Shown piece by piece: positions 21,087 to 30,784 of a stretch of 64,000 bases of DNA. Origin of the DNA: Myrica gale (taxonomy: Eukaryota > Streptophyta > Magnoliopsida > Fagales > Myricaceae); assembly GCA_963930655.1 (NCBI GenBank), contig OZ005605.1, positions 6,765,501 to 6,829,500 on the forward strand, given 5' to 3'. Every line of letters begins with the position of its first letter. Positions within the stretch are counted from its first letter, which is position 1. The position numbers and the translations under genes are program-made. The notes below the pieces were generated by a model that ran no database searches, had not been told where the DNA came from, and saw only the letters and a program-made list of their open reading frames with translations.

Positions 21087-23201
21087 CTATTCAAATCTCA
21101 GCTTCCACTGTGAATCAAATCTGGTACCTGCTGGGGAAACATGAGAAATGTTAGTAGCTATCCCAAATAGCTCCAATTCGTCAATCAAATCAGCTTGTAA
21201 ATTCATAGTCTGGTCGGCTAAACAACTATGCTCCTCAAAAATAGTTTCCAACATGTTGACTTCTTGCACCTCCTCAGGTTCTTGAGGTTGCCTGCAAAGA
21301 TTAAAAATGTTAAGCTCTAAAGTCATGTTACCAAAACTTAACTTCAAGATACGACTTCTACAATTGATTAGAGCATTGGAAGTAGCAAGAAATGGTCTTC
21401 CAAGGATTACGGGAGCTTGGAAAGATGAAGGAGATGTCAAATGCACATCAAGAACTACAAAGTCTACTGGATAGAAGAACTTATCCACTTGAACTAGGAC
21501 ATCCTCCACAACACCTCTCGGTATTTTGATGGATCGGTCAGCTAGCTGTAAAATGATGTAAGTGGATTTTAATTCACCCAAACCAAGCTGTTCATAAACA
21601 TTATAGGGCAGCAAATTCACACTGGAGCCTAGATCTAGCAAAGCATGACCTATTTTTGAACTCCCTATAACACATGCAATGGTGGGGGATCCAGGGTCTT
21701 TGTATTTAGGTGGAGTATTATTCTGGATGATTGCACTAACCTGCTCCGTAAGAAAAGCCTTCTTTTGCACATTTAGTTTCCTTTTTACGGTGCATAAATC
21801 CTTAAGAAATTTAGCATAAGCAGGAACTTGTTGGATAGCATCAAGCAATGGTATGTTTATCCTAACTTGTTTAAAAATCTCTAGGATTTCAGCATGATGT
21901 TTATCCTTGTGCAGAGAAACTAATCTTTGAGGGAAAGGTGCTGGTACAACATATGAATTGTTTTTACCCGAATTTTCAGCTTCAGCAAAATGTTGAGAAT
22001 CATCATTTGAAGTAAGCTTAGGGGCCTTACTAGCTTTATCTGAACCGTGGGCAGGTATGTCTACCACCTTACCACTCCTCAAGATGGTGATTGCTTCCAC
22101 ATTCTTGACATTAGATGCTTCTGCAACAGCTTGAAGCTGTTGCACTTTATGTTGTGGATTTGGTTGAGGTTGCGAGGGAAACTTGTTTTTCTCTTGAGAG
22201 CTCCAAGCTGTGGTCAGCTTTGTTAAAGTCCCTCTGATGTCATTTATGGCTTGTGAATTTTGGTTGTTGATTGTGGTTTGTCCTTGCATGAATTGTTGCA
22301 AGGTGGTGGACTGTTGTTGAACTGTGTCTTCAAGCCCTCTCCTTTGAACTGGTGCAGATTGGTTTGCAAAATGGGAGGGACCGGGGTCTTGACCAGCTGT
22401 TACATAAGGAGTGTACTGACTTTGTCCTTGTGTAGATGGCCCGGATTGCTTATTTTTCCAGCTGAAGTTTGGATGATTTCTCCAACCTGTATTGTAAGAA
22501 TTTGAGTAAGGTCCAGAAAAATTCTTAGAAATCATATGTACCGGGTTGGATTGATCAAGCAAAACTTCCTTAAAAGCAGGTATTGTTGGGCATGCATTAG
22601 TTATACGACCTGGGTCTTCACATATGCAACATTTTTCAGAGTTTACTGGTACTAAATGCATCTCATTTACTTTCTTTAGCTCAATGGAATCTAGCTTTTT
22701 AGAAATCAATACAAGTCTAGCATTTAGATCATCACTTTCTTTCAGTTGATATTTACCACCCCCACTAATGCATTTCTGATTTTCAGATCTATCAAATGGA
22801 TCAGAAACATCCCAAGTTTGAGCATTCTCAGCCAAATAATCAAAATAATCAAAAGCTTCATCGGGTTCTTTGTTGAAAAATTCACCATTGCACATGGTTT
22901 CTACAAAATGCCTCATTTTTGGTTGCAACCATTCATAAAAGAAACTTATGATCCTCCAATTTTCATATCCATGGTGAGGGCATGCATTTAAAAGGTCTTT
23001 GAATCGTTCCCAACAATGATAAAATGTCTCCACATCCTTTTGACAAAAATTCATGATTTGTCTTTTCAAAGCATTGGTTCTATGCATAGGAAAAAATTTC
23101 TTTAGAAATTCAGTTTGCATTTCTTGCCAAGTCCCAATAGATCGTGGTCTTAAAGAATTCAACCATGTCTTAGCCTTATCTTTCAAGGAAAATGGAAACA
23201 A
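21087..23201 (-). CDS. Athila-like gag-protease
   Basis: 704 codons. Residues about 1-130 are a retrotransposon gag domain (DKAKTWLNSLRP, then QEMQTEFLKKFFP and ETFYHCWERFKDLL). A Gln/Asn-rich linker follows. Residues about 500-640 are an aspartic protease (ALLDLGSSVNLLPYNVYEQL, VILGRPFLATSNA). The usual D-S/T-G is D-L-G here, as is common in this clade. The gag N-terminus continues upstream at 23220-23408 but is cut off by a stop at about 23,219. Packaging and polyprotein processing are the family roles. Confidence 0.75.
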   Translation of the reverse strand: MFPFSLKDKAKTWLNSLRPRSIGTWQEMQTEFLKKFFPMHRTNALKRQIMNFCQKDVETFYHCWERFKDLLNACPHHGYENWRIISFFYEWLQPKMRHFVETMCNGEFFNKEPDEAFDYFDYLAENAQTWDVSDPFDRSENQKCISGGGKYQLKESDDLNARLVLISKKLDSIELKKVNEMHLVPVNSEKCCICEDPGRITNACPTIPAFKEVLLDQSNPVHMISKNFSGPYSNSYNTGWRNHPNFSWKNKQSGPSTQGQSQYTPYVTAGQDPGPSHFANQSAPVQRRGLEDTVQQQSTTLQQFMQGQTTINNQNSQAINDIRGTLTKLTTAWSSQEKNKFPSQPQPNPQHKVQQLQAVAEASNVKNVEAITILRSGKVVDIPAHGSDKASKAPKLTSNDDSQHFAEAENSGKNNSYVVPAPFPQRLVSLHKDKHHAEILEIFKQVRINIPLLDAIQQVPAYAKFLKDLCTVKRKLNVQKKAFLTEQVSAIIQNNTPPKYKDPGSPTIACVIGSSKIGHALLDLGSSVNLLPYNVYEQLGLGELKSTYIILQLADRSIKIPRGVVEDVLVQVDKFFYPVDFVVLDVHLTSPSSFQAPVILGRPFLATSNALINCRSRILKLSFGNMTLELNIFNLCRQPQEPEEVQEVNMLETIFEEHSCLADQTMNLQADLIDELELFGIATNISHVSPAGTRFDSQWKLRFE

Positions 23202-23219
23202 TTTTAATCTTATAACCTC

Positions 23220-23408
23220 TTAAGTGCATGTTCTATCTATAAATGTGGAACACACTTCTTCAAACTCTTTAACATGCAAATATGGATTTTCAGTTTCCAT
23301 TCCATGAAAATGTGGTGGCAAAGGAATCATCCCAGGTTTAAAATTAAATGTATTTGCATTCAAAGGTTGAATAATGCAAGATGGTGGGCTTGTCCTAACA
23401 GGTTGCAA
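23220..23408 (-). pseudogene. Athila-like gag N-terminal piece
   Basis: Encodes NTFNFKPGMIPLPPHFHGME and HVKEFEEVCSTF, the usual start of gag in this group. A stop at its 3' end separates it from the main gag frame. Confidence 0.65.
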
Positions 23409-23722
23409 ATATTCTCTAAGGGTTCAGTTTTGGTTGACTACCTCCCTATCAAAATGTTCCTGCTCAACCATATTGCTATGAGTGTCAGATAATGATGTGA
23501 GTGCAAAGGCTTCTGTAGATGATGAAGTGAGTGATTCTGCCCTAGCGAGTCTAAATGTGCTATCCCTGACCCAACCAGACATACAAACTCAACAATGAAA
23601 CAAATGAAAGGTAAAGACAAACAAGGAAAATGAGAGGAAATAGATATCACCCGAGCTGTGCAGAGGTGCACAGCTAAAACTCCCTCTCAGCTTTCAACAG
23701 ACTACTCTGATGACACCAATTA

Positions 23723-23740
23723 TCCCCGGCAACGGCGCCA
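23723..23740 (-). other. Primer-binding site (tRNA-Asp type)
   Basis: The minus strand reads TGGCGCCGTTGCCGGGGA, complementary to the 3' end of plant tRNA-Asp. It lies six bases inside the LTR edge. Confidence 0.8.
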
Positions 23741-23746
23741 AAAACT

Positions 23747-25210
23747 TGATCGACTCACAAAAGAATTACTCCCAAGTGCAAGAGTTGTCAAGTTGTAAAC
23801 AAGGGTGAAGTCCCAAGATCGATTTCCACAGGGACAATGATGTTTCAAAGAAAAAAAAATAAAAAACTAAAAACTAAAGTAAAATAAAATGGAAAAGAAA
23901 AAAGAAAAAGAAATAAGAGGTATGAAAATCAAAACTCACGTTGACAGAAAAGAGCTACAAGGATTAAAGAGAAAACTAATGGGTCACAAGAGTTTATGCA
24001 GGAGTAGTTTAGATGAACGAAATTTAAAACCAATCAATAATTTTCAAAGACAACTTAAAATCTGGTTGAAGAGAGATTTGGGAAAAACACTTGAGTTATG
24101 ATTTCACTAGCACCGATTCTCGATCTAAAATTAACATCATCGAGCTAACATTACTCAGTTACCTATCCATTCAAGGATCCAATAACCGGAAAATAAAAAA
24201 CATTAAACTCCACAATTATCAAAGATCGAATAGATTAATTATCTATAAGGAGATTATAAGCATATAATGACTGAATGAAATCTTGCTCTTAAATGGAGTA
24301 AAATGTGCCAAAAGTCTACAAGATACCCATTTCAAGAATTTCACAGTGTTCAAACGTAAATCACCTCTATAAATGATGAATAACAATGAAAATGAACATA
24401 GAGCATCTCCATCAATTTACAATCTCGAATCGATGCAAGATAAAACCAAAATCAAAGTTTTTGGTACTTAGAAATCCATGAGGAAAACACAGCAGCAGGA
24501 AAAACGAGAGAGAAAACCAAGAAAAGAAAAATACAGTGCCGAGCCCCCTTTCCTTTCCTCTGGCCGAGAAGTTATACCCGAAGAATGGCCAGCTCTCCCC
24601 TTCTTCCACGTGCCCCATCCTTCCGCTTCTCTCCCCTGCTTCGGTCGATAACTTCTCCCCAAATCGCAACAGAATTCCAATTGCAACAGAATTCCCTTTT
24701 CTCTTTCCTTAACTGCCCTCCAGCCTTGTAGCTCCATTCAAATAATGTAAACTGATATTCTGATTTCCAAAACTGCCCTTAATAAAGCATAAAGGAGAAT
24801 AACGGGCTGGACATCGAATACAGCATCAGAGTTGTCACGCTCAACCAGCGTGCAACCGACGCTCGAGCGTCCTTGGAAAATTTCATACAGAACCTTCACG
24901 CTTGATCATCGCTCGACCAGTCGCTCGAGCGCTCCTGATGAATTCCAGATAGAATACTCACGCTCGTCAAACGCTCGAGACACGCTCGAGCGACACTTTA
25001 GAAAATCCTTTTAAGTAAAAACATGCAAAGGTCAGGGTGAGATTCTTTTTACCTCAGCAACATAAATCATATATTTTGAGTGTAAATCGTCAATTGTTAT
25101 AATCTTGCTCAAGTACTGAAATACGGTGCTTAATCAATAGCTTAATTCATTTTCAATTAAACAATTAGTTCACTTAAGCTATCAAATTAAGCATATTAAA
25201 CACTTTATCA
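23747..25210 (-). mobile_element. 5' LTR of the Athila-like element, about 1464 bp
   Basis: On the minus strand it runs TGATAAAGTG...GTCGATCA. It contains four CTCGAG palindromes in CGCTCGAGCG-like contexts (24862-24990). A diverged relative lies at 11.8-14.8 kb and an inverted partial copy at 17083-17690. Short reading frames within it are not genes. Confidence 0.75.
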
Positions 25211-25212
25211 CT

Positions 25213-25530
25213 GCATTCGCTTATTATGATCTCAAGAAGCTCGAATCCGAGGCAACTTCCTTCCGTGATGATGCCCGGCAGCCATGCGGCCTAGCTCTCA
25301 AGAAAATGCAGGCTTTGCTCGAAAAGTATGCACAATTGTATTTTAATCTAAACAATCATAATCTCTATTTGGTTGTTTTTTCTTTCAAATGTACCTTCTC
25401 TGATTTTTGTTAATTGGTATAAACTCTTCAGATTAGAGCACAGTGTACAATCTCTCGCGATAGAGAGAATCTGTGATGAGAAGATATAAAGATTTTCATA
25501 TTCCCATAAATTGGATGCTTTGGAGATGTA
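25213..25530 (+). pseudogene. CHUP1/IPGA1-like pseudogene, downstream exons
   Basis: Exon 25213-25325 encodes AFAYYDLKKLESEATSFRDD then ARQPCGLALKKMQALLE. A GT donor at 25326 and an AG acceptor at 25430-25431 bound a 106-bp intron; the phase-2 joint restores Lys. The next exon gives LEHSVQSLAIERICDE and then, after a frameshift, RYKDFHIPINWML, a family signature. The sequence diverges after about 25,520. The LTR ends two bases before the first exon, so the native acceptor is lost. The family anchors chloroplasts to actin (CHUP1) or shapes organ growth (IPGA1); this copy is dead. Confidence 0.65.
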
Positions 25531-26479
25531 TTAGATGCTTGACACTACTTGATCCTCGAACCCTTCTCTGAATTTTTGCCACTCCAGTATCAGCAATTTG
25601 TGATGCCCAATTCCTTGGAAGCCTGGATCCAACAATCTTTTAATACAGAAGCTGAAGTTGTTCGAGACTTGCCTCCAGCGATGTCAGCTTTTGTCAAACA
25701 TACTGCCTGTAAACGTCATCTGCATCATGTTCACCATGGTCTTCGTCACTTGCCTGAAAGAAACTCTCTTGCAAAACCTCCATGGTCTTTGTCACTTGCC
25801 ATTGCAAGAACAAGAGCCAATGGTGCCTCTGGAAATGTCATTGGTGCCATGCACTTTTATGTATATACTTCCCCATAATGTTTCAATTTACATTCAACAA
25901 AAACATATTAAAGTGTCTCTGTTACATCATGGCAATATATATATATAAAATACGCTATTTGGGAACTCATCCAGTACTTCTGCTATAATGTGCTACACCC
26001 TTTGAAAAAATTGAAGGTATCAGCCACCAATTTTAAAGTACAATATTTAAGACCCCTCCTCAGAATTTGAATAATGAGAATAAGTAATACGTATAATGAG
26101 ATTTATGTCATTACAGGCAAGATACTTGACAGCAGAATTTAACTATAAGAATTTGTAAAAAGAACTCTTAACTATCTATGTTACATTTTTTTTTCTCTGA
26201 CACCGGACACTTTTTGAGAGAGTAAATGGTGTCCTCTTATCAGACCTAGGATGCTAGATACCTGTTTCCTTGGCAAGCCACTAGTCATCAATCAGAAAAC
26301 TACAACTGTTTATGTAGATCAGTTAACATTATGAATAGTGGTGTTGATAGATATATTTGATGAGCTGCAGCAATCCTAATGGAAACAAAAATAATCGGAA
26401 TAAATCGGGTTACAATTGTTCGCTAGTATAATTTAATGTATTCAAGGATTTTACATATTCGCTAGTTTCGTAACTATCA
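25531..26479. other. Unassigned sequence, possible exon debris
   Basis: A 109-codon plus-strand frame at 25549-25878 contains an internal near-repeat (ccatggtcttYgtcacttgcc twice) and matches nothing I recognise. The rest is AT-rich and non-coding. Confidence 0.3.
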
Positions 26480-27130
26480 TTTACAAAAGCACATCTGCTA
26501 CAGATGTCTTCACTCACAGGTTGATCTTCCTTTAAGACCTAAGAGCTACATAACCATCCGAAGCGCGAGTAAGAATATCTGGTACCATCGCTTTCATATC
26601 TAAAAACATAAACCACAAGTTATCAGCTTAGGATCGTCACTGTACCTGCTGTCAGAACTTTCCTGTACATACATGTCCAAGAAGATCTACAGTTCAAGTT
26701 TTTTCCTTCTGCAACTGTTCAATCTGAAGCATAGTCATCTTTGTCAGTCAAATATAAGCTCAGATATAGTAAACTGCAGAAGGATTCAACAGTCACGACT
26801 CATATCATTGAAACGAAAATGGTATCGGTGATGCTACGCTTAAGCGCCAACATCTTCATGAATTTTTCAAGTTTTCTGTGTTTTATTCGTTTCTCTGTTT
26901 GGCTAGGAATACTTCCATATCTTTTCAGCCAGTATATCTACGATTTACTCCAAATTTCACCAGAAAAACTTTTTATCCAAAATTTTGTTTGACTGAACAT
27001 CCTCGTCAGAAAACAATAATACCCATAGAGGAGAGATGAAGCATGAGATCAATATTAGAAAGGAGAATCTTACCAGTGACTTAAGAGACTTGATCTCCAT
27101 CATCCTGTGCAACGGGATTGGTTCATTGAT
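26480..27130 (-). pseudogene. Degenerate spliced gene remnant, unrecognised
   Basis: On the minus strand a short ATG exon (MMEIKSLKSL, near 27,110-27,080) ends in CTG|GTAAGA. Further downstream TTCAG is followed by IEQLQKEKT, and TTTTTAG by a short exon near 26,600 encoding MKAMVPDILTRASDGYVALRS, longest run 21 codons before a stop. It lies just downstream of the right inverted arm, which could be its promoter. I do not recognise the family, and no continuous protein can be assembled. Confidence 0.3.
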
Positions 27131-27239
27131 GCAACCGAACTCTAGCTAAAAAGCAAATCAAACAGCGACCACCAAAAGAACTCCCTAAATCCTCGTATTG
27201 TTTTCCCTTCTAATACACTTCCTCAGCAACCAAACAAAT

Positions 27240-27590
27240 TATATCCCTAAATAAATCAAGAACGAGAGTCAGAGATAGAACGAGAGATTGTTTCCAAAAC
27301 AAAATTACTGACGAACTGGGCTAGGAGCGACGGAGATGGGTGATGCATCAGTGCTAGAGCTGTGCGACGAACCTCGAATGGAATCTGCTAGAATTTTTTG
27401 CAAAATGGGTCGTGTAATCTAGAAAATGGCTTAGGTCATGTGACAAACGGGTCAAACGGCGGGAAAATTCATTAATTGACGTCGCCTTGTATACAACCTT
27501 TGAATCTTAAAAATTTAATCACAGTCGTCTATTAGCAGCTATCAGCATGTTAAACCTCAAGCACCATAGCCTAGCCCGGCACCATATACC
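27240..27590 (-). repeat. Right inverted arm
   Basis: Inverted, diverged copy of 16,145-16,470 (see there). Together the arms frame about 11 kb that holds the CHUP1-like pseudogene and the Athila-like element. Confidence 0.6.
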
Positions 27591-28872
27591 CTTGAAATAG
27601 TGAAGTGAAAAATTAGATGATCTAAGGATTTAATGTGGGACAGGCATAAGGGGCATGACACATCCTCAGGAGGAGAATTGTGAATCACGTCCAGAAAGTG
27701 ACCACAAGTTGATAATATATTCCATGCAATTCAGCACTTGGGAGTAGATTATTTGCAGCTCTTACTTGCAACGCGATGTTCTTACACTACAAGAATTGTT
27801 ACATTCAACGACAGATCTAATTGTCGTTGAAGACATCTATTTTTGTCGAGCTTTGTCAATGGGAATGGTATAGGGTGGTCGAGGAATGGTCGGCGATAAT
27901 GCATCGACATTTAGAATTTGACACCACCTTCGTTCATCTTCACTGCATATCCTACTATCAGGGACCGTTTTCTTCGGCAGCAAAAACAGTCTTTCCGTCG
28001 GCGTTACGTTGGGGGTGCTCGGCGTTACAAATATAACGCCAACAACTTCGTTGTGGTCCACAGATTATCTCTGACGATATATAATAGTCGTCGACCCATA
28101 AACTCTGACGGAAAAAAAATTTGTCAAGATTTGTTACAGTTGACGTTCCTTGGATGTCGTTGAAGGGATGTCAAGATTTGTTACAGTTGACCCATGTTTT
28201 CCATGATGATGTCTTCGAAGATCATCGATAGAAATATTGTTAGAAATAAAAATTTAGACTGAGAACAATTATTTAAACTAAGAGAGGGAGATAAGGGATA
28301 AGTGAGACACAAATTTAAGTGGTTCGGTTTATAGACCTACATCCACTGTGGAAGGCTCAACTAGGTTTATTGATTTTCTCACTTATATTTGATGAGGTTA
28401 CATAAATGCTTTATTAATAAGTCATTAAATATAATAGCTCACAATGTGTGAGTCTCAACTTTAATAAATATTAAGTTTCAACTGGTGTCTATCTTGGGAA
28501 ATGTTCTATTTGCCTCTATCACTCTGTGTCAGCATCCTCTGTTTTTTGTCTTGAATGGATTTGCTTTTTGCGTCAGTGATAACAATGGCTTTCCAGCCCA
28601 TGTGAATAGTTTTTTTTTGCAGCTCAAAAAAAGTGATGTTAATAGTTATTTAAATTATTTGGTCGTGATTTTGAAGTGAGTTGATTTGGCAGCTTATTTT
28701 GACATTATTCTTACTAGAAATTTGGTGCATAATGTAAAAGACGCATAGGTGCATTAAACAAGTACAAAATATATTTGAAATCTGTGTAAATAAAATTTCA
28801 ATGCATGTATATATTATGCAACTAATACTTATTCATTAATGAAAGAGAGTTTGGTCACACAATTTACGAAAT
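27591..28872. other. Non-coding; CACTA-like terminus at 27,786 and possible copia LTR at about 28,245
   Basis: CACTACAAGAATTG at 27786 matches plant CACTA (En/Spm) termini and is followed by inverted caacgaca/tgtcgttga motifs like subterminal repeats. I could not find the opposite end. About 28,245-28,480 has a gtggttcggtttatagacctacatcc-like stretch typical of copia LTRs; no partner found. No gene. Confidence 0.35.
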
Positions 28873-29635
28873 GTGTCGTTACTCGATCAGTATGATGTCT
28901 GGACAGGGGAACTGATTCAGCAACATCAATCTGCAGATCAGTACCTTGCTGAACATCATAATAAGCGTCTTAATGATGAGAAGGTGCTTGATCGTTGCCT
29001 TGCTAGTGAAGCCTGTTATGTTGAAGAAAAAGCTGGCTTGTTGACAAATGTTGACTCGTTGAAGTCTGAGTTAGAAGCTTGTCTTGCTGAGAACAGAGTG
29101 CTTCTTGATACAAACAGTGTTTTAACTTCTGAGTTGGAGGAATACAAGAAAAGGGCTGAAAAAGTGGAGACTACTTTCTATGTTGAGAAAAGTCGGCATG
29201 CTCTTGAGATTGAAATGCGAGACCGTGAGTTAATGACTTCTGAAGAAGAGGCTGATAACGTAGAAAAATAGAAGAAGAAGAGGCTGATATCCTGCTGATT
29301 TCCAAGGAGGAACTAGAAGTCAAATCTTTAGTGCTTAAATCCAAGTTGGAGGAACAGCCTGGTCATATAACCTTGCAGGAAGGAGAACTTATAGTGCTGC
29401 AGAAGCAATGTGGTGAGCTTACCCAGAGGCTTGCTGTACAGGTTCTAAAGACAGGAGTTTAAGAACTTGTCCATCCACTTGAAGGAACTTAAAGACAAGG
29501 CTGATGATGAGTGTCTCCATGCTTGTGAGAGAAAAGAACCTGAAGGACCACCGGTTGCCATGCAAGAGTCTTTGAGAATTGCATTTATCAAAGAACCGTA
29601 TGAACTTTTTAGTCACGAAAATTTGAATTTTGGTG
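28873..29635 (+). pseudogene. Fragment of a long plant coiled-coil protein (EEIG1/EHBP1-domain type?)
   Basis: 132 codons of Glu/Lys/Leu-rich coiled coil (QQHQSADQYLAEHHNKR, LTSELEEYKKRAEKVE) run to a stop at 29,271. Reading continues after frameshifts with EELEVKSLVLKSKLEEQ, FKNLSIHLKELKDKADDE and PEGPPVAMQESLRIAFIKE. From memory the last two resemble the central region of long plant NT-C2/EEIG1-type coiled-coil proteins, but I cannot confirm that. Homology stops abruptly near 29,605. No introns are visible, so a retroposed or captured fragment is possible. Confidence 0.5.
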
Positions 29636-29989
29636 AGTTCTAGTTTAAACATCCATTCCAAATTAAACTCAAAAGTTCAATTAATTTATTTCAATAATAT
29701 TATAAGAAAAGTCTAAGTTTCAACTAATTGCGTTTAATTAGTCTCCAGATATCTTCAAATAATCATGAATAACTACAAATCATCATCTTTACGAAAATGT
29801 GCGACTTCTTGAACTAGTTCATTGCACTAAAAGAAACTTGACTTTCAGTGATGAAATTTTGGATGACGAAACGAACATCATTCGTAAAAGGATTTAGAAT
29901 GTTTGATCGTCAATCCGCTATTTCATAAACAAAATTGAAAAGGATTAAACTCTCTCCGTTTTGTAAAGTCCTAAATATGTATTAACACC

Positions 29990-30780
29990 ATTGCTTAAAC
30001 TAAAAAGCTCACATTGTCTATTATAGGGATTCAAGAAAAAATGGAATGAACATGACTTCAAAGTCTTAAAAAATCTCTCCAGCATTGATGGTGTCGACAC
30101 ATAATCAATATGGTATCAATACATTGCACTGGAACACAAGAGTTGATTTGAAGGTGTTGACAAATGTGAAGATATTGTCGACACATGTCACTGATACCCA
30201 AAAAACTAGTTCCAGACTTGAAGATAGTGTCGACACATGAGAACTATGTGTCCACACATGTTGCTGACCAGTCAAGACACCTAGGGTACCTTTACAACAG
30301 TACAATAAAGTCTTTGGGGACGAGTCAAGACAAAACACTAATAAATAGATCAAGATGGAGAGAGAAAATGCCATATATTGGATCATCATTTTTGACCTAG
30401 CTTACAAAGAGAGAGTTGAATCGAGAGTATATCCTTTTTTGTAAGAGTACTTGAAGACAAATGAAGCCAAGGAAAATTGGGTCATTGGTAGTGGATGCTC
30501 CAAGCACATGATTAGAGACATGAGTTGACATGAGTTGGGTCAATTCTCTTGGTCTAAAAGAAAAATGGTTCAAATACTTTTGGTGACAATGATAAAGGCA
30601 AAATACTTGGTGTTGGCAATAATTCTATGACTTCAAATCCTACTATTGAACATGTACTTTTTATTGATGGATTAAAGAGTAATCTCTTGAGTATTAGTCA
30701 ATTAAGTGATAAGGAATACATATTTATTTTTGAAACATGAATATGCATTGTTAAAAATATTGAAAGCAAGAAAGTCAAAT
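29990..30780 (+). mobile_element. Sirevirus-like pieces: LTR segment joined to a protease segment
   Basis: 29,990-30,440 has repeated gtgtcgacacat motifs and a ttgacctagcttacaaagag stretch, related to parts of the solo LTR at 12.2-13.9 kb. From about 30,478, frames encode WVIGSGCSKHMI and, out of frame, a GDNDKGKILGVGNN-like stretch and NLLSISQLSD, the copia protease to pre-integrase region. The catalytic D-S-G reads G-S-G. The junction implies a large internal deletion. Confidence 0.55.
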
Positions 30781-30784
30781 TCGT

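Larger units (their letters stand above)
17691..25210 (-). mobile_element. Athila-like Ty3/gypsy retrotransposon, broken, missing its 3' LTR
   Basis: Order on the minus strand: LTR 23747-25210, primer-binding site complementary to the tRNA-Asp 3' end (23723-23740), gag-protease, RT, RNase H, integrase, 3' non-coding. The domain order and absence of a chromodomain fit the non-chromodomain gypsy clade; Athila-like is my best assignment. Stops or frameshifts interrupt gag (near 23,220), the RT core (20,391-20,642) and the end of pol (near 18,410). The right end abuts a CHUP1-like exon; the left end is rearranged. Confidence 0.75.

Noticed and set aside
23723..23740. tRNA-Asp-like sequence
   Set aside because: Only the 3' 18 bases are present and they adjoin an LTR, so this is a primer-binding site, not a tRNA gene.
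27786..29840. A complete CACTA element between CACTACAAGAA (27,786) and CACTAAAAGAAAC (29,826)
   Set aside because: Both termini are in the same orientation, so they cannot be the two ends of one element.
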